From Marinobacter halodurans (GTDB lineage Bacteria > Pseudomonadota > Gammaproteobacteria > Pseudomonadales > Oleiphilaceae), in NCBI RefSeq assembly GCF_004327985.1, contig NZ_SJDL01000023.1, positions 1 to 64,000 of the forward strand: DNA of 64,000 nt, in the 5' to 3' direction. Position 1 is the stretch's first letter. Each line of letters starts with the position of its first letter. The notes under the pieces were generated by a model. The model was not told the origin of the DNA. It saw only the letters and a program-made list of their open reading frames with translations, and ran no database searches. Shown here one piece after another: positions 16,744 to 30,039 of this stretch. Both the position numbers and the translations under genes were made by a program.

Positions 16744-18263
16744 AGTGACTCCCTCCGGGTGACCACCGGTGTCTGCAGGATCTCGATGTAGGCCGACGGC
16801 GTATGCAGTTGCTCGGCTGTGGCGTCGGCATATCGGTTGATGGGCTCGGCCAGGGCGACGATCACCAGGCTCAGGCTGATCAACGCCCCCGCCGAGACGG
16901 TCACGGGCAGGGTCAGGTGCCCCGGATCCTTCACGTGGCCTTCAACGTTGCGCCAGAAGACGATGCTGCCGGCCCGACTGTAGGCGATGACGGTCAGGAA
17001 GCTGCCAATCAGTATGACGCTCCACAGCCAACCCATTTCAGGGCTGGGCTTGACCGACTCCAGGATCAGGACCTTGGCGAAGAAACCGCTCAACGGCGGC
17101 AGTCCGGCTGCGGCTGTGGCGCCAATCATGAACAGCACACTGAGCAGGGTTCGGCTGCGCATGCGCGGCGCGGTAACGATCCGGTCCGCGGCACTGCCTC
17201 GCTGGCGGGCGATCAGGTCGGTCACCAGGAACAGGCCACCCACCACCCAGGTGGTGTTGAGCAGGTAGAACAGGGCGGCGGAGGTGCTGGCCTCCGAGTG
17301 CAGGCTGATGGCCGCGAGCAGCGTACCCACCGAGATGATGACCTGCCAGGCCACCAGTTTGCGCAGACCATCAGCCCCCAGCGCGCCGATCACGCCAAAG
17401 GCCAGGGTGACCAGGGCCAGCGGGAACAGCCAGTCCATGCCCAGGTTGGCCAGTGGGCCGGCCTGGTCGCCGAAGATCAGCGAGTAGACCCGCAGGATGG
17501 CGTAGATCCCCACCTTGGTCATCACCGCAAACAGCGCCGCCACCGGCGCCGTGGCGTTGGCGTAGGCCCGGGGCAGCCAGAAACACAGCGGCAGCAGGGC
17601 CGCCTTCAGCGCAAACACCACCAGCAGCATCATGCCGGCGGCCTGCACCAGCGGCAGGTCCTCCGGCGCCACCTGGGGCACCTTGACCGCGAGATCCGCC
17701 ATGTTGAGCGTGCCCACCACGCTGTAGAGCAGGCCCACACTGATCAGGAACAGGGACGACCCGATCAGGTTGAGCACCACATAATGCAGTCCCGGTACCG
17801 AGCGGGCCGTACCGCCGCCGTGCATGAGCAGGCCGTACGAGGCAATCAGCAGCACCTCGAAGGCGACAAACAGGTTGAACAGGTCGCCGGTCAGGAAGGC
17901 GATGTTCAGACCCATTAGCTGGAACAGGAACAGCGCGTGGAAATGCCGACCCTGGGCATCGGTGCCGCGGGTCGAATAGATATGGCAGAACAGCGCCAGC
18001 AGCGCCGTCATGAACAGCATCAGCGCGGACAGACGATCGAGCACCAGCACGATGCCGAACGGCGGCGCCCAGTTGCCCAGCGCATAGACCCGGTAAGCGC
18101 CATCGTCGGCCAGCAGCAACAGGCTGATGGACACCACTAGGATCAGGCTGGTGGTTGCCAGGCCCAGCGTCCGACGCAGGCCCAGCGGGGCGAAACTCAG
18201 GAAGATCTGGAGGATCCCTCCCAGCAACGGCAACAGGATGGGGGCGGTCAACCAGTGATTCAT
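16740..18263 (-). CDS. mrpD: Mrp antiporter subunit D
   Basis: This 507-aa polytopic protein is homologous to complex I NuoM/NuoN antiporter-like subunits, with about 14 helices. The conserved proton-channel region is visible around FVAFEVLLIASYGLL (Glu in the transmembrane segment) and KAALLPLCFWLPRAYANA (Lys and Pro/His-like region), and the later YLLNTTWVVGGLFL. It forms one of the two ion-translocating modules, together with MrpA. The gene overlaps mrpC and mrpE by 4 nt. Confidence 0.93.
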   Translation of the reverse strand: MNHWLTAPILLPLLGGILQIFLSFAPLGLRRTLGLATTSLILVVSISLLLLADDGAYRVYALGNWAPPFGIVLVLDRLSALMLFMTALLALFCHIYSTRGTDAQGRHFHALFLFQLMGLNIAFLTGDLFNLFVAFEVLLIASYGLLMHGGGTARSVPGLHYVVLNLIGSSLFLISVGLLYSVVGTLNMADLAVKVPQVAPEDLPLVQAAGMMLLVVFALKAALLPLCFWLPRAYANATAPVAALFAVMTKVGIYAILRVYSLIFGDQAGPLANLGMDWLFPLALVTLAFGVIGALGADGLRKLVAWQVIISVGTLLAAISLHSEASTSAALFYLLNTTWVVGGLFLVTDLIARQRGSAADRIVTAPRMRSRTLLSVLFMIGATAAAGLPPLSGFFAKVLILESVKPSPEMGWLWSVILIGSFLTVIAYSRAGSIVFWRNVEGHVKDPGHLTLPVTVSAGALISLSLVIVALAEPINRYADATAEQLHTPSAYIEILQTPVVTRRESL

Positions 18264-18630
18264 CGAGTTTCCTCCGGAGCCGGTTTCGCGCCGGGTTCGG
18301 GCCAGAACGCTTCCTTCTGGCCATCCACGTGGTCGTCACCGGTGTCGGCGCGACTGCGCAGGGCCAGCACGACAACAAAGGCGGTCATGGCGAAGCCGAT
18401 CACGATCGCCGTCAGGACCAGGGCCTGGGGCAGCGGGTCGGTGTAGCTTTTGGCGCTGCCAATGATGGGTTGCCCGGCGGTCACCAGCCGACCGGTGGCG
18501 AACAGGAACAGGTTCACGGCGTAGGACAGCATGGTGAGACCCACCACTACCGGGAACGTCCGGGCACGCAGGATCAGGTAAACCCCGGAGGCGGTCAGCG
18601 TGCCGATAACGAAAGCAAACAGGATTTCCA

Positions 18631-18631
<1 letters not shown>
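18260..18631 (-). CDS. mrpC: Mrp antiporter subunit C
   Basis: This 123-aa NuoK-like protein has three helices: FAFVIGTLTASGVYLIL, VVVGLTMLSYAVNLFLF and LVLTAIVIGFAMTAFVVVL. The family motif DPLPQALVLTAIVIGFA is present. The tail is short, charged and likely cytoplasmic. It abuts the MrpAB gene (stop and start share one base) and overlaps mrpD by 4 nt. Confidence 0.93.
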
Positions 18632-21426
<2,795 letters not shown>

Positions 21427-21961
21427 TGCAACCTCATTCTTCTTGATTCGTGGATGCTGACGCTTATCTATCGACAGGAGCAGCCTGAGTTTAGTCCCCA
21501 GGCATGGGCCCTGCACAGCATCAGCGCAATCGACTTGGGATCAGCGGGCGCCGGGAGGATCCGGGAAATAGGGAAGGCGGCCGGGACGCAGGGGGATGAA
21601 GGCGTCCGGCTCGGCATGGGTCATGATCGATGTACGGGGCGGTTCGGACATGAATGCTCCGTTTAGGCGGGTCCACTCATTCGGGCCCGTCCTGGTTAAT
21701 CTTGAGCAATGATGATACGTGGCGTACCGGGCAGGTCAAGCGATTACGGTCGTTATCCGCAGCTTACAGAGGTTTCATTGGCCAGTATCGCCCAGGGCAG
21801 CTTCAATGGAAAACAGGAGCGACGGTGAATCCAGACGCGGTTCGTGACCGTAGTTCCGGGTGGATCATGCCGTGGGGTTACGTGGTCCCGGCATATCTGC
21901 CGAGGCTGGCGATGCCAGCCAGATGCGACCGACATTATTAGCCGCCAAGTAAGGAGGCCCT
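21427..21961. other. Intergenic region between mrp operon and EF-hand gene
   Basis: These 535 bp separate two divergent genes and must hold both promoters. I see no convincing gene. A short perfect hairpin (GGCTGGC-GAT-GCCAGCC) lies at 21904-21920, about 40 bp before the EF-hand start, with no T tract. Short frames here have atypical composition and no recognisable protein. Confidence 0.6.
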
Positions 21962-22336
21962 ATGAAAATCAGGACGATAACGATTGCTTTAGCAACATCA
22001 GCTGTGCTTGCAGCGCCCGCGGTCTGGGCCGGCAGTATGAGCCAGGAAGGCTCCAGCCACGCGGATCGCAAGGAGTCGGGCATGGCCCATGGCAAGGGTA
22101 AGGCCATGCAGACCATGCACGAGGATTTTGACGCCCTGGATGCCAACAGCGATGGCGTGATCAGCGAAGACGAGCTGAACGTATACGGCAACACCGCTGC
22201 CGGCACGGGGGACAGTGAGGCCGAGCGCAACCGCATGATGCTCAAGGCCCGCGATCGCAATCAGGACGGCAAGATCACCCGGGGAGAATTCCAGAAGGGT
22301 GCCGACGCCGAGAAACCCTCAGACATGCAGCAGTAA
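21962..22336 (+). CDS. Secreted EF-hand protein
   Basis: This 124-aa protein has a signal peptide (ending near AVWAG) and two EF-hand loops: DANSDGVISEDE around residues 61-72, and DRNQDGKITRGE around 98-109. Asp/Asn at positions 1, 3 and 5 and Glu at 12 are intact, so periplasmic Ca2+ binding is likely. It has a strong ribosome-binding site (AAGGAGG) and an intrinsic terminator just after the stop, so it is probably monocistronic. Function is unknown. Confidence 0.85.
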   Translation: MKIRTITIALATSAVLAAPAVWAGSMSQEGSSHADRKESGMAHGKGKAMQTMHEDFDALDANSDGVISEDELNVYGNTAAGTGDSEAERNRMMLKARDRNQDGKITRGEFQKGADAEKPSDMQQ

Positions 22337-22368
22337 CCTGTCTGATTCCTATCAGGTTCCGACGATTG

Positions 22369-22394
22369 AGCCCGGCCATCGGCCGGGCTTTTTC
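22369..22394 (+). terminator. Rho-independent terminator after the EF-hand gene
   Basis: The stem AGCCCGGCC / GGCCGGGCT has an ATC loop and is followed by TTTTTC. Confidence 0.85.
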
Positions 22395-22413
22395 TGGGCC
22401 CCTCGTCCGGGGC

Positions 22414-23226
22414 TCAGAAGACCCGCCGATCGGCGTATTCCCTGTCGGGCTGCCCACTGTTGCGGGCAATCGCGGTGCGCTGGTTGGCGCGGGCGATGAT
22501 CTTCTTCTGCAGGCGGGTTTCCCAGTCCAGGCTGGTCTTGTCGTCGGCCTGCCAGGCCCGGTTGAACAGCAGCTTGGCCGCCGCTACGGCATCCGGGGAC
22601 TGCTGGGCCAGGGTTTCGGCGAAGGTGTAGGCCTCGGCCACCGGATCGTCGCAAACCCGGGTGACCAGGCCCATGGCTTTCGCTTCGTTGCCGTCGAACC
22701 GGCGTGCCGTCATGGTCAGTTCCTTGGCCAGGTCGATGGGAATCAGCTCGGGCAGGGTCACGGTCAGGCTCATATCCGGAATCAGCCCCCACTTGGCCTC
22801 CATGATGGAAAACTCGCAGTCCGGCGTGGTGTAGCGGAAATCCGCGCCGAGGGCGATCTGGAAGCCACCACCGAAACAGTAGCCGTGGGTCGCGGCGATG
22901 ACGGGCGCCGGCACTTCCCGCCAGAGATAGCCCACGTCCTGGGCCAGGTTGCTGATCCGGCGCCCCGGCTTGACCAGCAGTTTGAGGAAGTTGACCGGTT
23001 TCCTGCTGACCCCTTTGACGTCCAGGCCGGAGCAGAAAGCCTCGCCATTGCCCTTGAGAACGATCGCGCGCACCTGCCGCTCCTTGCGGAGCCTGCGTGC
23101 GGTGGCCGCAATGGCCTCAAACATGGGCATGTCCAGACCGTTGTACTTGTCCGGCCGGTTCAGGGTCACGGTGGCGATCCCCCGGTCGATGTCGAGCAGG
23201 ACCCGATCTGATTGATTATTGGCCAT
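22414..23226 (-). CDS. Enoyl-CoA hydratase/isomerase (crotonase) family protein
   Basis: This ~270-aa crotonase has the two oxyanion-hole regions (EAFCSGLDVKGV and ATHGYCFGGGFQIALGADFRY) and the family stretch EFSIMEAKWGLIPDMSLTVTLPEL, which includes the catalytic-site Glu region. It likely hydrates or isomerises enoyl-CoA in beta-oxidation or a related route. It is divergent from fadH, with 86 bp between. Start is taken at ATG 23226 (MANNQSD); a GTG nine bases upstream is possible. Confidence 0.9.
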   Translation of the reverse strand: MANNQSDRVLLDIDRGIATVTLNRPDKYNGLDMPMFEAIAATARRLRKERQVRAIVLKGNGEAFCSGLDVKGVSRKPVNFLKLLVKPGRRISNLAQDVGYLWREVPAPVIAATHGYCFGGGFQIALGADFRYTTPDCEFSIMEAKWGLIPDMSLTVTLPELIPIDLAKELTMTARRFDGNEAKAMGLVTRVCDDPVAEAYTFAETLAQQSPDAVAAAKLLFNRAWQADDKTSLDWETRLQKKIIARANQRTAIARNSGQPDREYADRRVF

Positions 23227-23288
23227 AAATACCACGCTTATTATCCATTAGTCGTAGACGGGCATGCTACCATGTCGGCTCCTGATGA

Positions 23289-25367
<2,079 letters not shown>

Positions 25368-25551
25368 TCAGCTTAATTCGCTGATCTATTAAGCGCCTGA
25401 ACGCTTCGATGCCGCAACCTCACACAATCAGGAAAGCGAAGAGCCGGGCGTCCGGTACCATGGCGATCCTGTCACGCCCCTGTATCCGTTGCCTCATCGG
25501 GAGCGCCGATTATCGCCAGCCGCGGAGCGTTTCGTGGATTTCCCCGCGGGC

Positions 25552-26538
25552 TCAACGGCCCAGGCGTGAACGGTAGGCGTTGGGGGAGAGTCCCGTGCTG
25601 TCCTTGAACAGGCGGGAGAAGGAACTGACATCTTCGTAGCCCACCGCCTGGGTAATCTGTTCCACCGACCGTGCCGTGGTCTCCAGCAGATGGCGGGCGG
25701 ATTCGATGCGCAGCAATTGCAGGTAGCGATGAGGCGTCTCCCCCGTTGCCGCCTTGAAACGGCGCAACAGGGAGCGCGAACTCAGGCCGGACTGGCGCGC
25801 CATGTCATCCATGCTCAGGGGATGGGTGAAGCGGGCATCCAGCCAGTCCTGCAGGGCCAGGATGGTGTCGTCCTGGTGGTAACGCCGGGTCTGCAGGGCG
25901 GCGTAGGGGGCCTGGCTGCGACGGCCCGCATCCACCACAAACGCCTTCGCCAGTTCCCGGGCCACCTGGGCGCCGGCGTAGCGTTCGATCAGCAGGATTC
26001 CCAGATCCCACCAGGCGGTGCCGCCGCCGGCACAGGCAATCGGGCCGTCCACCGTCACCAGTTGTTCCGGGACGCAGTCCACGTTCGGGTAACGCTGGCG
26101 GAACAGTGGGCTGAACCCCCAGTGGGTGGTGGCCTTGCGACCGTCCAGCAAACCGGCTTCGGCCAACAGGAAGGCGCCGGTGCAATTGCTGGCGATGGAT
26201 TTGCCGCTGTCCGCCTGCTGTCGCAACCAGTCCAGCAGGAGGGAGGCCTGATCCAGCGTTTCCTCGATCGGGCCGCCGATGGTCGGGACCAGGATCAGGT
26301 CGCCGGGATCGCTGTCGGCGAGGCTGCCGTGGGCGAGCAGGGCGATACCGTTAAGGCACTGGCAGGGCCCGCCGTCGGCGGTCAGGAGTTGGACTTCAAA
26401 GCGGCGTTCCGGTCGTTCCCCCTGGATGCGGGCCCAGGTGACACCGGCCAGCTGGAACAGGTCAATCATGCCGGTGATCGTACTGGCAAGCGCGCCGGGA
26501 AAGCCGAGAATCGATACTTTCTGCATAACAGGAGCCAT
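25552..26538 (-). CDS. GlxA-type AraC family transcriptional regulator
   Basis: This 328-aa regulator has an N-terminal DJ-1/PfpI-like domain (about 5-190; SNCTGAFLLAEAGLLDGRKATTHW has the nucleophile-elbow-like Cys region) and a C-terminal double helix-turn-helix AraC domain (about 225-325; MDDMARQSGLSSRSLLRRFKAATG and ITQAVGYEDVSSFSRLFKDSTGLSP). It is divergent from an acyl-CoA dehydrogenase gene, 98 bp away, and probably regulates it, itself, or both. Two short palindromes lie in that gap. The ligand is unknown. Confidence 0.9.
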   Translation of the reverse strand: MAPVMQKVSILGFPGALASTITGMIDLFQLAGVTWARIQGERPERRFEVQLLTADGGPCQCLNGIALLAHGSLADSDPGDLILVPTIGGPIEETLDQASLLLDWLRQQADSGKSIASNCTGAFLLAEAGLLDGRKATTHWGFSPLFRQRYPNVDCVPEQLVTVDGPIACAGGGTAWWDLGILLIERYAGAQVARELAKAFVVDAGRRSQAPYAALQTRRYHQDDTILALQDWLDARFTHPLSMDDMARQSGLSSRSLLRRFKAATGETPHRYLQLLRIESARHLLETTARSVEQITQAVGYEDVSSFSRLFKDSTGLSPNAYRSRLGR

Positions 26539-26602
26539 TGGCGATTTTCGCCAGGATTGTGTCAGAAATGACGGTTTTCACCAATGCCGGGGTGTGACAC
26601 CC
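26539..26602. promoter_or_regulatory. Palindromes in the divergent regulator/dehydrogenase promoter
   Basis: TGGCGA-TTT-TCGCCA (26539-26553) abuts the regulator start. GGGTGT-G-ACACCC (26590-26602) lies 35 bp before the dehydrogenase start. Both are perfect inverted repeats and candidate operators. Binding by the divergent AraC-type protein is inference. Confidence 0.35.
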
Positions 26603-26636
26603 TTTCCGCTATTTCCCAACAAAGGCAATAACGACC

Positions 26637-28442
26637 ATGACCGATACGCTGATCAACCGACGCGATCTTGATTTCCTGTTGTACGACGTGATGGATACCG
26701 CGTCCCTCAGCGAGCGGGACCGTTTCAGCGAACACTCCCGCGAGACCTTCGATGCCGTGATCGAGACGGCCGACCGCATGGCCCGGGAAAAATTTGCGCC
26801 CCACAACAGCGAGGCGGACAAGCAGGAACCGCGGTTTGTGAACGGTCAGGTGGAGATGTTGCCGGAGGTGAAAGAGGCTTTTAAGGCCTATGCCGAGGCG
26901 GGGTTTATCGCCGGGCGCTTCGATTACGAGCTGGGCGGTATGCAATTGCCCGAGTCCGTGATCGCGGCCTGCAACGGTTTCTTTACCGCGGCCAACCCGG
27001 GTACCGCGGGCTATCCCTTCCTGACCACGGCAGCCGCCGACCTGATTAAGGTGTTCGGTTCCGATGAACAGAAAGCCAAATACCTGCCGCCGATGCTGGA
27101 TGGCCGCTATACCGGCACCATGGCCCTGACCGAGCCCCACGCCGGGTCTTCCCTGAGCGATATCCGTACCAGCGCCTCCCCCACGGACGACGGGCATTAC
27201 CTGATCAAGGGGGCGAAGATCTATATCTCCGGTGGTGAGCAGTCCATTAGCGACAACATCGTTCATCTGGTGCTGGCCAGGATCAAGGGCGCGCCTCCCG
27301 GCGTGAAGGGTATCTCCCTGTTCATCGTGCCCAAGTTCCTGACCGACGATCGGGGCGGGGTGACCGGCCGTAACGGCGTCGCCCTGGCCGGTCTGATCCA
27401 CAAGCTGGGCTATCGGGGCACTACGTCGACGGCGCTCAGTTTTGGCGATGACGCCCCGTGCCACGGCTATCTGGTGGGCGAGCCGCACCAGGGGCTGAAA
27501 TACATGTTCCAGATGATGAATGAAGCCCGCCTGGGCGTGGGCTTCGGGGCGGCGGTGATCGGCTATCGCGGCTACCTGCACAGTCTGGAATACGCGAAGG
27601 AGCGTCTGCAGGGGCGCAAGCCGTCGGAGTCCGATCCCACCAAACCGCCGGTACCGATCATCGAGCACGCCGATGTGCGTCGTATGCTGCTGGCCCAGAA
27701 GGCCTACGTCGAGGGTGGGCTGGCCCTGTGCCTGTACGGCGCGCGGCTGGTGGACGACCAGAACTCCCATCCGGACGCCACGATCCGTGAGGAAGCCGGT
27801 AAACTGCTCGACCTGCTGACACCGATCATGAAGGCCTGGCCGTCGGAGTACGGGACCAGGGCCAACGACCTGGCGATCCAGGTCTACGGCGGCGCCGGCT
27901 ATACCCGGGAGTATCCGGTGGAGCAGTGCTGGCGCGACAATCGCCTCAATCCGATCCATGAGGGCACCAACGGCATCCAGGCGCTGGATCTGTTGGGCCG
28001 CAAGGTCTGGCAGGACCGCAGCCATGGCCTGCAACTGCTGATGCAGCGCATGCAGGTGGACCTGGAAGCGGCGACCACGTCACGCTGCCAGCAATGGGCG
28101 CTGTCCCTGAGTGAGACCCTGCAGCGGGCCGTGAAGGTGACCCAGGATCTGGGCGCGGCGTTGCAGAAAGAGAGTCCGGACCGTGTGCTGGCCAATGCGT
28201 CCTGCTACCTGCACCTGTTCGGGCACATCTGTGTGGCCTGGATGTGGTTGCGTCAGGCGAATCAGGCTGAAATACTGCTGGCGGATGCCGGCTATGCCGA
28301 AGCCGAGCGCAACTTCCTGGAGGGGAAGCTGCAGGCCGCCCGGTATTTCTTCCATTGGGAGCTGCCAACCGTCGCACAGGATATCGTGCTGCTCCAGAAC
28401 CGGGACGACACCTGCCTGGAGATGCGGGCGGAGTGGTTCTGA
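26637..28442 (+). CDS. Acyl-CoA dehydrogenase
   Basis: This 601-aa flavoenzyme has the N-terminal, middle and C-terminal acyl-CoA dehydrogenase domains: MALTEPHAGSSLSDI (FAD/acyl contact), GAKIYISGGEQ, and IQVYGGAGYTREYPVEQCWRDNRLNPIHEGTNGIQ, whose Glu is at the position of the catalytic base. A ~130-residue C-terminal extension is typical of the long (about 600 aa) bacterial subgroup. It introduces the alpha-beta double bond in acyl-CoA and passes electrons to ETF. It belongs with fadH, crotonase and the acyl-CoA ligase in this region. Confidence 0.93.
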   Translation: MTDTLINRRDLDFLLYDVMDTASLSERDRFSEHSRETFDAVIETADRMAREKFAPHNSEADKQEPRFVNGQVEMLPEVKEAFKAYAEAGFIAGRFDYELGGMQLPESVIAACNGFFTAANPGTAGYPFLTTAAADLIKVFGSDEQKAKYLPPMLDGRYTGTMALTEPHAGSSLSDIRTSASPTDDGHYLIKGAKIYISGGEQSISDNIVHLVLARIKGAPPGVKGISLFIVPKFLTDDRGGVTGRNGVALAGLIHKLGYRGTTSTALSFGDDAPCHGYLVGEPHQGLKYMFQMMNEARLGVGFGAAVIGYRGYLHSLEYAKERLQGRKPSESDPTKPPVPIIEHADVRRMLLAQKAYVEGGLALCLYGARLVDDQNSHPDATIREEAGKLLDLLTPIMKAWPSEYGTRANDLAIQVYGGAGYTREYPVEQCWRDNRLNPIHEGTNGIQALDLLGRKVWQDRSHGLQLLMQRMQVDLEAATTSRCQQWALSLSETLQRAVKVTQDLGAALQKESPDRVLANASCYLHLFGHICVAWMWLRQANQAEILLADAGYAEAERNFLEGKLQAARYFFHWELPTVAQDIVLLQNRDDTCLEMRAEWF

Positions 28443-28502
28443 TACGGCGGTTGCAAACGACCGCCCGGCTCTGGTTGGCTAAAATCCGCATCCTGGACCA
28501 GA

Positions 28503-28532
28503 CTGAAAGATGTCCATTTGGACATCTTTCAG
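28503..28532. repeat. Perfect 14-bp inverted repeat upstream of rof
   Basis: CTGAAAGATGTCCA (28503-28516) and TGGACATCTTTCAG (28519-28532) are separated by TT. The hairpin ends 36 bp before the Rof start codon. It could be a leader RNA hairpin, an operator or a terminator for the upstream gene, although no long T tract follows. Confidence 0.6.
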
Positions 28533-28568
28533 TGCGTTTCCGAGTCCTGGTCTGGATGAGAATGCTCC

Positions 28569-28811
28569 ATGAGCCACGCCTATAAACCGATTGACTGCGC
28601 CTTCCATGATGCCCTGCTGGAGGCGGCCACCCTGCGCCGCCTGGTTGAGATCGTGTTCCGGAACGAAGCCGGCGAGGTACAGACCTTCCACGATCGCATT
28701 CGCGATGTGTTCACGCGGGCCGGCGAGGAGTTCCTGGTCCTCGAACGGGGGCAGATGATCCGGTTAGACCACCTGCTGCTGGTGGACGGCCGCCCTGCAA
28801 ACCGGGCGTAA
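28569..28811 (+). CDS. rof: Rho-binding antiterminator Rof
   Basis: This 80-aa protein matches the Rof (YaeO) family in length and pattern: YKPIDCAFHDALLEAATLRR, GEVQTFHDRIRDVFTRAGEEFL and the closing RLDHLLLVDG. Rof binds transcription terminator Rho and blocks its RNA binding, raising read-through. The start is ATG 28569 (SHAYKPIDC). A strong hairpin sits just upstream, which is notable for a gene that controls termination. Confidence 0.88.
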   Translation: MSHAYKPIDCAFHDALLEAATLRRLVEIVFRNEAGEVQTFHDRIRDVFTRAGEEFLVLERGQMIRLDHLLLVDGRPANRA

Positions 28812-29016
28812 AACCCCGCCTGTTTTTTTGGAAATCCCACCCTGTTTCCTGCCCTGGACGGTGCTGCATTATCTGGCCCTAAGGCGCCCTAACTTTTTGT
28901 CATAGTTAAAAAAAGCGTAATCGTCCGGTTATTGTGCTGACGTGCCGCAGGCCCCTACACTGCCCGGGCAGTTAAACGATCGTTTGGAATCCAAATCCTT
29001 GCTGAGGGAAAGCAAT

Positions 29017-29334
29017 ATGAAGAAGCTGATCGCAGGTACATTTGCCGTCATCATGGGTCTGACGCTGGCCGGCTGTAGTGACGACGACTCGACCGCGGAG
29101 AACATGCAGGACTCCGCAGAGCAGGCTGCCGATAACGCCGGCGATATGATGGAGGATGCGGGCGATTCCGCGGAAGAGACCTATGAGAATGCCACAGGCC
29201 AGTCTGACAGCGCCTGGGAGGACACCAAGGAAGGCGCCGAAGAAGCCGGTGAAGCCGTAGAGGATGCGGCCAAAGACAGCGCGGATGCGGTCAAGGAAGG
29301 CTACGAGGAGAGCAAGGACGCGGTCAGCAACTGA
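29017..29334 (+). CDS. Small acidic helical lipoprotein
   Basis: This 105-aa protein starts at ATG 29017 with GAGG upstream. It has a lipoprotein signal with lipobox LAGC (Cys20). The mature part is very acidic and Ala-rich, with repeated 11-residue-like helices (DNAGDMMEDAGDSAEETYEN, DTKEGAEEAGEAVEDAAKDS), similar to LEA or apolipoprotein-type amphipathic repeats. Such proteins may act in envelope stress or desiccation, but the function here is unknown. Confidence 0.75.
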   Translation: MKKLIAGTFAVIMGLTLAGCSDDDSTAENMQDSAEQAADNAGDMMEDAGDSAEETYENATGQSDSAWEDTKEGAEEAGEAVEDAAKDSADAVKEGYEESKDAVSN

Positions 29335-29406
29335 TACCGGTGGTCTGGCCTTGCGGGATGGTCTCCCCGGTGCTTTGATGGCAGCAATGCCAAACGGAGA
29401 TGCACC

Positions 29407-29931
29407 ATGGCGACCATCCCGGCTGTTTTCCGCAGGCTTTCATTCCACAGTGATGGCCTGCGACCGATCCTCCTGGCAATAGTCCTTCCCATCCTGGCGG
29501 GTTGCTCGCTGCAGCCCCTGCCTCCCATGGCTCTGGACAACGGTGCCCAACCCCTGCCAGATGACGTGCGGACCTTCGCCACCGAAACCCGCCCGGCCCC
29601 GGGTCGCAGTCGGCTCCTGGACCGTGTGGCGCAGGAGGCCATCCGACAGATGCAGGCCCTTGGGTATCGGCAGGCCGACAAGGCCCCCGACCTGCGCATC
29701 GGTATCCGCATTGATCGTACCGACGCCATCATACCGGTGATGGATACCGTCGAATCCGGTCGCCTTACGCTGGTGCTCTACCATGGCGATGATGTCTTGC
29801 GTACCGGCCGTTCCCCCAACCTCAACAGTATTGACCTGGATTTCATGACCCGCGACGAGATCGCCGAACGCGTGCGTCTGTTCCTGGATGGGATACAATT
29901 TGTTGCACCGGCTCCGGCAAAAAGCAACTAA
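29407..29931 (+). CDS. DUF4136-like lipoprotein
   Basis: This 174-aa protein has an N-terminal hydrophobic signal with lipobox LAGC (about residue 33). The C-terminal half (RVAQEAIRQMQALGYRQADKAPDLRIGIRID, then SGRLTLVLYHGDDVLRTGRS) resembles the DUF4136 pattern of a small alpha/beta envelope domain. It has GGAG upstream of ATG 29407. It is a distant relative at best of the DUF4136 protein at 7814. Confidence 0.7.
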   Translation: MATIPAVFRRLSFHSDGLRPILLAIVLPILAGCSLQPLPPMALDNGAQPLPDDVRTFATETRPAPGRSRLLDRVAQEAIRQMQALGYRQADKAPDLRIGIRIDRTDAIIPVMDTVESGRLTLVLYHGDDVLRTGRSPNLNSIDLDFMTRDEIAERVRLFLDGIQFVAPAPAKSN

Positions 29932-30039
29932 AGTACAAGTGACCTCAGACGTCGTGTTGTTAGGCTGGAGACGTCGTCAAAAATAATAAACAGGGTCGCG
30001 ACGTGAGCGCGATTCATCGTATTCAGAGGCTGGAGTTCA

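Noticed and set aside
16803-17918. A 371-aa plus-strand ORF opposite mrpD
   Set aside because: Its Gln/His/Arg-rich composition is the usual antisense shadow of a GC-rich membrane-protein gene. Similar long shadows lie opposite mrpA, the di-heme oxidase gene, the acyl-CoA dehydrogenase and the D2HGDH gene.
21454-21941. Small frames in the gap before the EF-hand gene
   Set aside because: Two overlapping 70-95-residue frames have random-like composition and no ribosome-binding site; no family is recognised.
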